DNA of 64,000 nucleotides. Origin: Actinoplanes teichomyceticus ATCC 31121. GTDB taxonomy: Bacteria; Actinomycetota; Actinomycetes; Mycobacteriales; Micromonosporaceae. The stretch covers positions 5,233,001-5,297,000 of the forward strand of contig NZ_CP023865.1 in assembly GCF_003711105.1 (NCBI RefSeq), written 5' to 3'. This document shows positions 9,420 through 17,571 of this stretch, one piece after another; positions within the stretch are counted from its first letter, which is position 1, and each line of letters starts with the position of its first letter. The translations under genes and the position numbers were made by a program. The notes beneath the pieces were generated by a model. The model had not been told where the DNA came from. It did not search any database and was given only the letters and a program-made list of their open reading frames with translations.

Positions 9420-10678
9420 GCCCGCGCCGCCCGGGACTGGTCGTCCTGGTCGCGTTCGTGGCGGCGCTGGCCGGGCGCTTCACGCTGGTGCGCGTCGGGC
9501 TGGACGTGCCGGTGGTCAACGACGTACGGGTGCCGCTCTTCCTGGTCCTGCTGCTGTGCCTGGCGCTGGAGACGCACCGCAGCGGCCCCCACCCGGCCGC
9601 CGGCGGCTACGCCCTGCTGGGCGTCGCCGCCCTGCTCGCCTACCAGGGGATCTCCGTGCTGTGGGCGCCGCCGGGCGCGGTGACCGGCCCGGCCGTCGGC
9701 GACCTGTGCGCGATCGCCGGGCTGCTGCTGGTCTACTTCACCCTGGCCGCCTGGGACCGGGACGGGGTCACCGCGGTCACCCTCACCCTGTTCCACGTGG
9801 CGGCCTGGGTGTACTTCCTGGCCGCCGCGACCGGCCGGGGACACGCCTCGAACGGGCGGTGGGCGGCGCTCGGCGGCGGCCCCAACGTGTTCGTCCGGAT
9901 CATGGTCCTCGGGGCGATCACCTCGCTCTACCTCTACCTGCGCAACGGCGAGCGGCTGATCTGGCTGGTCCCGATCCCGGCGTTCCTGTTCGGGGCGGTC
10001 GCGTCCGGCTCCCGCGGCGGCATGGCCGCGCTCGGCATCACGGTCACGGTCGCGCTGCTCGCCATCCGGCCGCGGCTGGACTTCGCCCGGCTGGCCAAGC
10101 CGCTCGCCCTGCTCGCGGTGGTCGCCGCGGTGCTGGTGATCACCGTGGGGCCGCTGATCGCCGGCTACGTCCAGCAGCGGTTCATCGAGGCGACCCTCGG
10201 GCAGGGGTACGCGTCGCAGCGCGACGTGCTGTTCCAGATGGCGTTACGGATCTTCCTGCAGCGGCCCATCCTCGGCACCGGGCTCAACGGCTTCAACGCC
10301 GTCGCCAACCTCGGCTTCGGCGAGCGGTACGTGCACAACCTGCCGCTGTCGATGGCCGCCGAGGGCGGTTTCGTCGGGCTGGCGCTGCTGTTGCTGGCCT
10401 GGCTCTGCCTGTGGTACGCGTACCGGAGCGTGCCGGTGCGCGAGCGCAGCCTGGAGGCCCGGACCGCGGCCTACTGCGGCATCTTCATCGGCGCCGCCAG
10501 CCTGTTCTCCGGGGACTACTACGACGCCCGGCTGATGTGGATCCTGCTGCTGCTCGCGGCGGTACGGCCGGCGCCGGCGCCGGCCGGGGCGGTGACCCGG
10601 CCCCTCGCCCGGGGAGCCGCGGCCCGCCACGTCAGGCCGGGTTCCGGGGGTGCCGGGCCCGGGCCGCCCGGGCACTGA
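9416..10678 (+). CDS. O-antigen ligase/polymerase-type membrane protein (Wzy-like)
   Basis: About 420 aa with some ten hydrophobic segments. The conserved Wzy_C-type region is FLQRPILGTGLNGFNAVA followed by YVHNLPLSMAAEGGFVG, where relatives carry the H-N-x-x-L and E-x-G residues of the extracytoplasmic loop. It therefore joins repeat units or ligates polymer outside the membrane. Start ATG 9416 overlaps the flippase stop by four bases. It is last of the plus-strand group and meets a small minus-strand gene. Confidence 0.85.
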   Translation: MSPRRPGLVVLVAFVAALAGRFTLVRVGLDVPVVNDVRVPLFLVLLLCLALETHRSGPHPAAGGYALLGVAALLAYQGISVLWAPPGAVTGPAVGDLCAIAGLLLVYFTLAAWDRDGVTAVTLTLFHVAAWVYFLAAATGRGHASNGRWAALGGGPNVFVRIMVLGAITSLYLYLRNGERLIWLVPIPAFLFGAVASGSRGGMAALGITVTVALLAIRPRLDFARLAKPLALLAVVAAVLVITVGPLIAGYVQQRFIEATLGQGYASQRDVLFQMALRIFLQRPILGTGLNGFNAVANLGFGERYVHNLPLSMAAEGGFVGLALLLLAWLCLWYAYRSVPVRERSLEARTAAYCGIFIGAASLFSGDYYDARLMWILLLLAAVRPAPAPAGAVTRPLARGAAARHVRPGSGGAGPGPPGH

Positions 10679-10718
10679 GCACGGCCGCCGCGATCAGCGC
10701 GACGCCCGGGCGGCCGGC

Positions 10719-11024
10719 TCAGCCGGTGGCCCAGGACGGGGAGTACCCGATCAGCATGGCCACCGCCGCCGCGGCGAGCGCCACCGCGAGCCCGACCAGC
10801 ATCCCGATGCCGGCCGGTTTGAACCGTGGGTTGTTCACCAGGAAGGCGCCGACCGAAGCGGTGATCGGCGAGATGCAGCAGCCGCCGGTGCCGTAGAAGT
10901 ACATCCACTGGCGCGGGTCGTCGTCGGTCGCGCTCCACAACCAGGTCGCGGCGAACAGGCCCAGACCGACGTGCACCGCGAGTACGAGACAGGCGACCAG
11001 CACCGCCATTGATCCCTTAGCCAC
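10719..11024 (-). CDS. Small membrane protein of unknown function
   Basis: 101 aa. Three hydrophobic segments are visible: VLVACLVLAVHVGLGLFAAT, a middle one containing GTGGCCISPITASVGAFLV, and AGIGMLVGLAVALAAAAVAML. The motif YGTGGCCISP has a Cys pair flanked by small residues. It lies between the polymerase gene and the GT4 gene, but its role in the polysaccharide pathway is not shown. I do not recognise the family. Confidence 0.6.
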   Translation of the reverse strand: MAKGSMAVLVACLVLAVHVGLGLFAATWLWSATDDDPRQWMYFYGTGGCCISPITASVGAFLVNNPRFKPAGIGMLVGLAVALAAAAVAMLIGYSPSWATG

Positions 11025-11165
11025 ACCGGAACGTTAGCCGTACCCGTCCCGGCCGGCACGTGGGTGGGGGTACGAATTCCCTACCGGTATCCCCGCGAAC
11101 CACCCCGAAGCCGACAATCCCCGGGTTGCCGTGGCGCACGGCGGACCCGTCCCGCGCTCCCCGCC

Positions 11166-12380
11166 TCATCGACGGCCCGCGGACGCGACCGCCCCGGTCA
11201 GCACCCGCTCGAAGTCCCGGAACAGCAGATCGCGGTCGAAGCGGTCGCGGGCCAGCGCGCCCGCCGCCGCCCGCGCCGCCGCGCCGGCCGTACGGTCCCG
11301 CACGAAGCCGGCCACCGCGGCCGCGGCGCCCGCGGGATCGCCCGGCGGCAGAACCAGGCCGGCGCCGGTCTCGGCGATCAGCTCGGCGATCCACCCGCCG
11401 TGGTTGACCGCGACCGGACGCCCGGCGGCGAACGCGTCGAAGACCTTGTTCGGCGAGTTGTTGCCCAGCTCGGGAAGGTCCAGGAACACCGAGACGGCCA
11501 GGTCGCAGGCCCCGAAGAAGGCCACCACCTCGGCCTTGCTGACCGGCCCGAGCAGGAACAGGTTCCGCTCCAGCACGCCCAGCTCGGCGGCCAGGGCCCG
11601 GATCCGGTCGCGCATCCCGCCGTCGCCGAGGATCACCACCCGCACCTCGGGATCCGTCTCGGCCAGCGCGGCGGCCATCCGGACCAGATAGTCCACGCCG
11701 TTGGCCAGCCCGAGCGTCCCGGCGTACAGCACCAGCGGCCGGTCCGCCAGCCACGGCGTGTCCCGGCGCAACGCCGCACCGGTGCGGTCGGCGTCGGCGA
11801 ACAGCGCCCGGTCACAACTGTTGGGCACGACGGTGACCGCGACGTCGGCGAACCGGCGCCGGATGCTGCCGGCCATGCCCGGGGACAGCGCGATGACGTG
11901 GGCCGCCCGGTGGTACGCCCACGCCTCCAGCCGCCGGGCGGCCCAGCGACTGACCGGCGAGCGGAGCGCGCCCACCGCGATCGGCAGCTCCGGCCACACG
12001 TCGCGCACCTCCAGCACCATCGGCACCCGCCGGCGCAGCGCCGCGTACGCGCCGGGGATAGCGACCGTCAGCGGCGTGCTGGTCGCAAAGACCAGATCGT
12101 GCCGCAGGCGCCCGGCCACCACGGCCGACCGCCGTACGAAGCCGAGGAACGCCCACAGCCGGCGGCGGTAGCTCATCGCGTTGTCGTACGGCACCGGGAG
12201 CCAGTGCACCACGATGCCCGCCTCGGTGCTGGTGCGGGCCCGGTCGCCGGCCGGCGCACCGGTGATCATGTGCACCTCGTGGCCGCGCTCGACCAGGCGC
12301 CGGGCGAACTCGTAGGACCGCGTTCCGCCGGCCATGCCGGGTGTCTTGAAGTACTGATGGATATACGTGATCCGCACCAA
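11166..12380 (-). CDS. Family 4 glycosyltransferase
   Basis: 404 aa, GT-B fold. The N-terminal acceptor domain begins ITYIHQYFKTPGMAGGTRSYEFARRL, typical of WcaI/WbuB-like GT4 enzymes that extend a lipid-linked amino sugar. The C-terminal nucleotide-sugar domain shows PLVLYAGTLGLANGVDYLV, a glycine-rich turn (ILGDGGM) and the E-x7-E-like region PNKVFDAFAAGRPVAVNHGG. It is the PglA-like candidate here, adding the second sugar to the priming amino sugar. It follows the acetyltransferase after 136 bp containing a direct repeat. The C-terminus is cytoplasmic with no membrane helix, so attachment would be peripheral. Confidence 0.87.
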   Translation of the reverse strand: MVRITYIHQYFKTPGMAGGTRSYEFARRLVERGHEVHMITGAPAGDRARTSTEAGIVVHWLPVPYDNAMSYRRRLWAFLGFVRRSAVVAGRLRHDLVFATSTPLTVAIPGAYAALRRRVPMVLEVRDVWPELPIAVGALRSPVSRWAARRLEAWAYHRAAHVIALSPGMAGSIRRRFADVAVTVVPNSCDRALFADADRTGAALRRDTPWLADRPLVLYAGTLGLANGVDYLVRMAAALAETDPEVRVVILGDGGMRDRIRALAAELGVLERNLFLLGPVSKAEVVAFFGACDLAVSVFLDLPELGNNSPNKVFDAFAAGRPVAVNHGGWIAELIAETGAGLVLPPGDPAGAAAAVAGFVRDRTAGAAARAAAGALARDRFDRDLLFRDFERVLTGAVASAGRR

Positions 12381-12443
12381 GTTACGATAATCCGTTCAAT
12401 CCGGACCAGGCTCCGGCTTGCCCGCACCCGCACCGCCGGGACA

Positions 12444-12527
12444 CCGGGGCCGGCACACAGTCCGCGCCTGCGCCGCGGAAACCCGGCGCCCGCCGGGGCC
12501 GGCGCGCGGTCCGCAGCTACGCCGCGG
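12444..12527. repeat. 35-bp direct repeat at 3' end of acetyltransferase gene
   Basis: Two related 35-bp units (12444-12478 and 12493-12527) share CCGGGGCCGGC, then GTCCGC and CGCCGCGG. The right unit overlaps the last codons of the acetyltransferase; the left lies in the intergenic gap. It looks like a local duplication of a gene end. Confidence 0.6.
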
Positions 12528-13152
12528 GCACACCCTTGACCGTCCGTCCCGCGCTCACATCGCGCACGACGCAGGCATTGGCGCCCACCGTGGAGCGGTC
12601 GCCGACGGCCCGGCCCTGGAGCACCGAGGCGTTGGTGCCGATCAGCGCCTCCCGGCCGATGCGGCAGTCGCCGGAGACCGCCGCCAGCGGATTCACCTGC
12701 ACACACTCGCCCAGGACCGCATCATGGCCGACCGTCGCATTCTGGTTGACGTGCACGTGCCGGCCCAGGGTCACGTTCGTGGTGATCCGGGCGCCGGCGA
12801 AGACCACCACACCGGCGGCCAGGCGGCTGTCCGGGCCGACCGTCGCCGCCGGGTGCACGAGCCGGGCCGCCGGCCTGCCCAGCGGGTCGAGCCGGGCGAC
12901 GACGCCGGCACGCACCCGCGGATCGCCGATGCCGACGACATAGTGCGCGTCCAGCTCGGCCAGCAGCGCGCTCGGCCCCAGCCAGGCGGCGCCCAGACGG
13001 CCGAGGCTACCGAGATTGGCCTCGGCCGGCGCGTCGTCGAGGAAGCCCAGGACCTGCCAGCGGTCACCGCCCGCGGCGTTGACGGCCGCGACGATGCCGA
13101 AGATCTCCCGGCCGTGGCCCCCGCACCCGACGATCACCACCGGCTCAGGCAC
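12517..13152 (-). CDS. Sugar O/N-acetyltransferase, NeuD/PglD family
   Basis: 211 aa. The N-terminal Rossmann-like half begins PVVIVGCGGHGREIFGIV. From about residue 95 a left-handed beta-helix follows with hexapeptide repeats (VVVFAGARITTNVTLG, HVNQNATVGHDAVLG, IGREALIGTNASVLQG). The His in ATVGHD matches the catalytic His of PglD, which acetylates UDP-4-amino-sugars with acetyl-CoA. It overlaps the phosphoglycosyl transferase gene by 8 bp and is in the same orientation as the aminotransferase, so UDP-di-N-acetyl-bacillosamine or a close relative is the likely product of the set. Confidence 0.88.
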   Translation of the reverse strand: MPEPVVIVGCGGHGREIFGIVAAVNAAGGDRWQVLGFLDDAPAEANLGSLGRLGAAWLGPSALLAELDAHYVVGIGDPRVRAGVVARLDPLGRPAARLVHPAATVGPDSRLAAGVVVFAGARITTNVTLGRHVHVNQNATVGHDAVLGECVQVNPLAAVSGDCRIGREALIGTNASVLQGRAVGDRSTVGANACVVRDVSAGRTVKGVPAA

Positions 13153-13792
13153 TGTCCGGCTCCGTCCCGCCGGGCTGCGGCGTACCGGTGAACTCGGGCA
13201 TCGTCGGCTCGCCCGGGGCCGCGATGCCCTCCCGGCGCACCAGGATCAGGCCGGTCCGCGCCAGGATCCGCATGTTCAGCGCCAGCGACCGGTGATCGAC
13301 GTACCAGACGTCCAGCGCCAGCCGGTCCGCCCAGCTCAGCGCGTTGCGCCCGCGCACCTGCGCGAGTCCGGTCACGCCCGGTCGCACCAGGTGCCGGCGG
13401 GCCTGTTCCGGGGTGTACAGATCCAGGTAGTGCATGAGCAACGGCCGGGGCCCGACCAGGCTCATCTCGCCGCGCAGCACGTTCCACATCGTCGGCAGCT
13501 CGTCCAGGCTGGTCGCGCGCAGCACGCGGCCCAGGCCGGTGAGCCGCTGGCCGTCGGTGACCAGACCGCGCCGCTCGTCCACGTCCCGCATGGTGCGGAA
13601 CTTGACCAGGGTGAACGGCCGGCCGTACCGGCCCGGCCGCGGCTGGCGGAACAGCACCGGACGGCCGAGCCCGGCCGCGACCACCGCGGCGACCACGAGC
13701 AGCAGCGGCGACAGGACCACCAGGACGGCGGCGGCCACGACGATGTCGATCGCGCGTTGCACGACGTCGGTGACGCGGGCCGCCCGGCTCAC
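13145..13792 (-). CDS. Initiating phosphoglycosyl transferase (PglC-like, monotopic)
   Basis: 215 aa, the compact size of PglC rather than WbaP. It has a single N-terminal re-entrant hydrophobic segment (about 12-40), then PVLFRQPRPGRYGRPFTLVKFRTMRDVDE, LGRVLRATSLDELPTMWNVL with the Asp-Glu catalytic pair, and GEMSLVGPRPLLMHYLDLYT. The enzyme moves phosphosugar from UDP-sugar to undecaprenyl phosphate, starting the repeat unit. It overlaps both neighbours by 4-8 bp, so the three genes aminotransferase, PglC-like and PglD-like form one translationally coupled unit. Confidence 0.92.
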   Translation of the reverse strand: MSRAARVTDVVQRAIDIVVAAAVLVVLSPLLLVVAAVVAAGLGRPVLFRQPRPGRYGRPFTLVKFRTMRDVDERRGLVTDGQRLTGLGRVLRATSLDELPTMWNVLRGEMSLVGPRPLLMHYLDLYTPEQARRHLVRPGVTGLAQVRGRNALSWADRLALDVWYVDHRSLALNMRILARTGLILVRREGIAAPGEPTMPEFTGTPQPGGTEPDSA

Positions 13793-14931
13793 CGTCCGCC
13801 GTCCAGGAACTCCGCGATGTCGTCGAGCACCCCGCGCACCTGCGCCTCATCCAGCGCGGAGCCGCTGGGCAGCAGCAGGCCGTTGCCGAACAGGTGCTCC
13901 GCGGCGCCGCGGAGGGCGGCACGGGCGCCCGCGAAGGCCGGCTGCAGGTGCATGGGCTTGAAGATCGGCCGCGTCTCCACGTTGCGGGCCGCCAGGTGCG
14001 CGGCCAGCTCACCGGCCCGCCAGCCGGTCCGCCCCGGATCGACGACGATGCTGGTGAGCCAGCAGTTCGACGCCGGGGCGCCGGCCCCCAGCAGGCACAC
14101 GCCGTCGACGTCGGCGAAGAGTTTGGCGTACGCGTCGCGCAGCGCCCGGCGGCGCTCGATCATCTCGTCCAGCCGGCGCAGCTGCGCCCGGCCCAGCGCG
14201 GCCAGCAGATTGCTCAACCGGTAGTTGAAGCCGGTCTCGTCATGCTCGTAGTGCGACACCGGCAGCCGTGCCTGGCCGGCCAGATGACGTGCCCGCCGCG
14301 CCAGCCCGGCGTCGGCGGTGAGCAGCATGCCGCCACCGGAGGTGGTCATGACCTTGTTGCCGTTGAACGACAGCGCCGCCGCCCGGCCGAACGAGCCGGC
14401 CGGCCGGCCCTGGCGCACGGCGCCGAGCGACTCCGCGGCGTCCTCGATCACCGGGATGCCGTACCGGTCGGCGAGCGGAACGATCCGCTCGTAGTCGGCA
14501 CAACTGCCGAACAGGTCCACGGCCAGCACCGCCCGCACCCGGGCCCCCTCGGCGCGCAGGTCGGCGAGCAGGCCGGACAGCAGGTCGGCGTCGAGGTTGC
14601 CGGTGGTCACGTCGCAGTCGGCGAAGATCGGTGTCGCACCGGTGTAGACGACCGCGTTGGCCGTGGCCACGAATGTGAGGGTGGGCACGACCACGACATC
14701 GCCCGGGCCGGCGCCGATCCCGAGCAGCGCCAGATGCAGCGCGGCGGTGCCGGAGTTGACGGCGACCGCGTGCGGCACCCCGACCCGGTCGGCGATCTCC
14801 CGTTCGAACAGGTCGAGGTCCGGACCCGCCGGTGCGACCCAGCCGGAACGCATGGCCGCCATGACGTACTCCTGCTCCAGGCGGCCGACATCGGGCGCGG
14901 ACAGCAGCACGGCGTGCTTATCGGCAACCAT
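13789..14931 (-). CDS. DegT/DnrJ/EryC1-family sugar aminotransferase (PglE-like)
   Basis: About 380 aa PLP enzyme. Motifs are AVAVNSGTAALHLALLGIGA, DVVVVPTLTFVATANAVVY, VIEDAAESLGA and the Schiff-base Lys in ALSFNGNKVMTTSGGGML. It should transfer an amino group to the 4-keto sugar made by the dehydratase at 3654-5459. The frame also opens at GTG 14958; I prefer ATG 14931 because the family usually starts about ten residues before the LSAPDVG segment. No clear promoter is visible upstream. Confidence 0.9.
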   Translation of the reverse strand: MVADKHAVLLSAPDVGRLEQEYVMAAMRSGWVAPAGPDLDLFEREIADRVGVPHAVAVNSGTAALHLALLGIGAGPGDVVVVPTLTFVATANAVVYTGATPIFADCDVTTGNLDADLLSGLLADLRAEGARVRAVLAVDLFGSCADYERIVPLADRYGIPVIEDAAESLGAVRQGRPAGSFGRAAALSFNGNKVMTTSGGGMLLTADAGLARRARHLAGQARLPVSHYEHDETGFNYRLSNLLAALGRAQLRRLDEMIERRRALRDAYAKLFADVDGVCLLGAGAPASNCWLTSIVVDPGRTGWRAGELAAHLAARNVETRPIFKPMHLQPAFAGARAALRGAAEHLFGNGLLLPSGSALDEAQVRGVLDDIAEFLDGGR

Positions 14932-15165
14932 CCCCCACCGCCCATAGCTGCGCGTCACCGTGCCCGGACCGGCACAGGGGGGATGCGTTCGGCGTGGCGG
15001 GGCAACAGCTCGACGTCCTCTTCGCCTGCCATGCTAGCCCGCGCCGGTTGCCACCGGCGCAAGTCCCGCGGCAGCGCAGGGCGCGGCCCGGCGGTCCGCC
15101 GGAGACCGCGGACGTGGGGAAAAGGGCCGGCGGAGACCACGGGTATGGGGAACCAACCGCCGCCC

Positions 15166-15294
15166 GAGACCGCGGACGGCGAGGGGCGGCGGGCCGCCAG
15201 AGACGGCGGACGGCGAGGGGCGACGGGCCGCCAGAGACGGCGGACGGCGAGGGGCGACGGGCCGCCAGAGACGGCGGACGGCGAGGGGCCGTCA
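15166..15294. repeat. 34-bp GC-rich minisatellite ending in the lexA stop codon
   Basis: Three complete 34-bp units (15166-15199, 15200-15233, 15234-15267) and a 27-bp shortened fourth (15268-15294) are tandem. Each starts GAGACGGCGGACGGCGAGGG or a one-base variant. The array runs into the lexA end, whose last codons carry the same GAGACGGCGGA start read on the plus strand. Looser copies extend left to about 15090. Apart from this array the 360-bp gap between aminotransferase and lexA holds nothing I recognise. Confidence 0.85.
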
Positions 15295-15921
15295 GAGACG
15301 GCGGATCACCGAGACGACCTTGCCCAGGATGACCGCCTCGTCGCCGGGGATCACCGTGTAGGCCGGGTTCTGCGGGATCAGCTCGACGCGCCCGTTGCGC
15401 CGCTGGAACGTCTTGACCGTGGCCTCGCCGTCGATCATGGCGGCGACGATCTCGCCGTTCTCCGCGACCGGTTGCTGGCGGACCACGACCACGTCGCCGT
15501 CGCAGATGGCCGCGTCGATCATGGAGTCGCCCTTGACGGTGAGGGCGAACAGGGTGCCGTGCCCGACCATCCCGGTGGAGACCGTCAGGTGGTCCGCGAC
15601 GTGCTCCTCGGCCAGGATCGGCGCGCCGGCGGCGATCTGGCCGAGCAGCGGGATGGTGACCGCCGGATCCGGCGTGACCGGCTCGCGCACGTCGACGGCG
15701 CGGGACCCGTGCGGCTGCCGTCGCAGCAGCCCGTGCCGCTCCAGCACCTTGAGGTGATGTGCCACCGAGGACGGCGAGACCAGACCGACCGCCGCCCCGA
15801 TCTCGCGCACGGTGGGCGGGAAGCCGCGCTCCCGCACCGATTCGCGGATCACCGCGAGGATGCGCTGCTGCTTGGCGGTAATCCGCGGCGGGGACTCGCC
15901 GTCACCGGCATCGACGCTCAT
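15292..15921 (-). CDS. lexA: LexA SOS repressor
   Basis: 209 aa. The winged helix-turn-helix is at about 13-72 ([36 protein letters not shown]). The autocleavage bond is Ala98-Gly99 (QIAAGAP), the catalytic Ser133 is in KGDSM and Lys170 in EATVKTF, all at usual LexA spacing. It represses SOS genes until RecA-ssDNA triggers self-cleavage. The protein is slightly shorter than many actinomycete LexA proteins. I could not find a canonical CGAAC-N4-GTTCG box in the 40 bp upstream. It is flanked on both sides by GC minisatellites. Confidence 0.93.
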   Translation of the reverse strand: MSVDAGDGESPPRITAKQQRILAVIRESVRERGFPPTVREIGAAVGLVSPSSVAHHLKVLERHGLLRRQPHGSRAVDVREPVTPDPAVTIPLLGQIAAGAPILAEEHVADHLTVSTGMVGHGTLFALTVKGDSMIDAAICDGDVVVVRQQPVAENGEIVAAMIDGEATVKTFQRRNGRVELIPQNPAYTVIPGDEAVILGKVVSVIRRL

Positions 15922-16004
15922 GTCGGCACCCTACCGCATGATTAGATCAAATGTACGAATCGCGGCCGGAACCGCCCGATCGGACGAGCCTCCCGGGGCC
16001 CCCG

Positions 16005-16219
16005 GGAACGCTGCCCGGCAACCGCGCCCCACCCGCGGGCGGGCCACTCGCGCCCCGCCGGCACGCTGCCGGCAACCGCGCCCCACCCCCACCCCGCCGG
16101 CACGCTGCCGGCAACCGCGCCCCCGCCCCCACCCCGCCGGCACGCTGCCGGCAACCGCGCCCCCGCCCCCGCCCGCGGGCGCGCACCCGCGCCCCGCCGT
16201 CACGCCTGCGGCAGCCGCG
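16005..16219. repeat. GC-rich minisatellite between lexA and MFS gene
   Basis: Units containing CCCCGCCGGCACGCTGCCGG start at 16053, 16092 and 16132 (period 39-40 bp), each followed by a C/CCCAC-rich linker. A degenerate copy at 16192-16219 overlaps the last codons of the MFS gene, and a partial copy starts near 16005. Each unit holds the self-complementary hexamer GCCGGC twice and could fold. Confidence 0.8.
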
Positions 16220-17435
16220 TCTCCGTCCGCGCGGGGTCCTCCCGGGGCAGCAGCAGCGGCGTGGCCAGCAGCGCAACGCCGGCCACCACGATCGCGGCCC
16301 GCGGGCCGGTGAGGGCGGCCAGCAGACCCCACAGCGCGGTCAGGCCGGCGACGGTGAGGTTGTTCGTGACCGACCAGGCGGACAGCGTGCGGGCGACCCG
16401 ATCCGCCGCGGTCCGGTCGAGCCGGTAGGTGGCGATCACCGGGTTGGCCACGCCCATGCAGGTGACCAGGCCGAACTGCACCGCGATGACCAGTCCGAGC
16501 CCGGCGGCGCCGGAGCCGACGAAGGCCAGCGGGACCGACCAGCACGCGCGCAGCGTCCCGGCGGCCAGCAGGACCCGGTGCCGCCCGAACCGGGCGACGA
16601 GCGGGCCGGCCAGCCGGGAGCCGATCAGGCCGCCGACGCACGGCGCCGCGAAGGCGAGGCCGTACTGCCAGGGCGCGAAGCCGAGCCGGTCGAGCATGAG
16701 CACGGCGACCAGCGGCGCGGTCGCCATGATCAGGCCGTTGACCAGCACCGTGTTGAAGAGCAGCGGGCGCAGCTGCGGGTGGGTCAGGAGGTGGCGCCAG
16801 CCGTCGAGCAGGTCGCCGGCCCCGCGCCGCCGGCCACCGGTGGCCGCCGGGCGCGGCTCCCGGCCGCCGAGCGCGGCCAGGCCCACCGCCGAGAGCAGGT
16901 AGCTGATCGCGTCGACCAGCACGGTCGTCACCGGGCCGAACCGTCCGATCGCGGCGTTGCCGAGCGGTGGCCCGATCATGGTGGCGGTCCACGCGGTGGC
17001 CTCGAACCGACTGTTCGCCACGAGCAGGCCGGCCGGCGGCACCAGCGCTTTCAGGTACGCGCCTCCGGCCGCACTGAAGGCGATGTCGGCCGCGGCGGTG
17101 ACCACCGACACGACCACCAGGTGCGTGAGGGTGAGCCGGCCCAGGGCGTACGCGGCCGGGACACCGGCCAGCGCGGCGAACCGGACCAGGTCCATCGCCA
17201 CCATCACCGAACGTTTGCGGCACCGCTCCACCCACGGGCCGAGCGGCGCCGCGACGAGCGCACCGGCGGCCGGCCCCACCGCCGCCAGCAGCGACACCTG
17301 CACCGGTCCGGCGTGCAGCACCAGGATCGCGATCAACGGGAACGCCCCGAACCCGAGCCACGTGCCGAACGTGCTCACCGTGTACGCCGCCCAGAGCCAC
17401 CGGAACCGCCGCATCCACCCGTCGCCGGCCACCAT
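16200..17435 (-). CDS. MFS transporter, probable drug/metabolite exporter
   Basis: About 411 aa with 12 hydrophobic segments. The first loop reads GPWVERCRKRSVMVAMDLVR, the loop 2-3 signature of DHA1/MFS_3 (MacA/enterobactin-exporter-like) proteins; the central repeat is FGRHRVLLAAGTLRA. The start is chosen at 17435, 10 bp after GGGAGGG on the coding strand; ATG 17456 is the alternative. It is divergent from a LysR regulator with a palindrome abutting its promoter side, so expression is probably ligand-controlled by that regulator. Substrate unknown. Confidence 0.85.
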   Translation of the reverse strand: MVAGDGWMRRFRWLWAAYTVSTFGTWLGFGAFPLIAILVLHAGPVQVSLLAAVGPAAGALVAAPLGPWVERCRKRSVMVAMDLVRFAALAGVPAAYALGRLTLTHLVVVSVVTAAADIAFSAAGGAYLKALVPPAGLLVANSRFEATAWTATMIGPPLGNAAIGRFGPVTTVLVDAISYLLSAVGLAALGGREPRPAATGGRRRGAGDLLDGWRHLLTHPQLRPLLFNTVLVNGLIMATAPLVAVLMLDRLGFAPWQYGLAFAAPCVGGLIGSRLAGPLVARFGRHRVLLAAGTLRACWSVPLAFVGSGAAGLGLVIAVQFGLVTCMGVANPVIATYRLDRTAADRVARTLSAWSVTNNLTVAGLTALWGLLAALTGPRAAIVVAGVALLATPLLLPREDPARTETRLPQA

Positions 17436-17460
17436 GTCCCGCCGCCCTCCCGCCATCCGT

Positions 17461-17479
17461 GGACAACCTGACGTTGTCC
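17461..17479. promoter_or_regulatory. LysR-type operator, MFS-proximal
   Basis: Perfect inverted repeat GGACAAC-N5-GTTGTCC just outside the MFS start. Its core ACAAC-N5-GTTGT recurs at 17538-17552 near the LysR start. Confidence 0.65.
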
Positions 17480-17537
17480 GGTCGGATCCAAACAGGCGGC
17501 AACCGTGCGGATCAAACAACCACGACACCGACAACTC

Positions 17538-17552
17538 ACAACTCACGGTTGT
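17538..17552. promoter_or_regulatory. LysR-type operator, regulator-proximal
   Basis: Perfect inverted repeat ACAAC-N5-GTTGT, centre-to-centre about 75 bp from the first site and 20 bp before the LysR start codon, the arrangement expected for autorepression plus activation of the divergent gene. Confidence 0.65.
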
Positions 17553-17571
17553 ACCGGTAAGGTCTGCCGGC

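Noticed and set aside
15922..15960. Possible SOS box upstream of lexA (TCGTACATTTGA)
   Set aside because: It does not match CGAAC-N4-GTTCG in either spacing or half-sites.
15166..16219. CRISPR-like arrays
   Set aside because: The units are contiguous or near-contiguous GC minisatellites without unique spacers and no cas genes are present.
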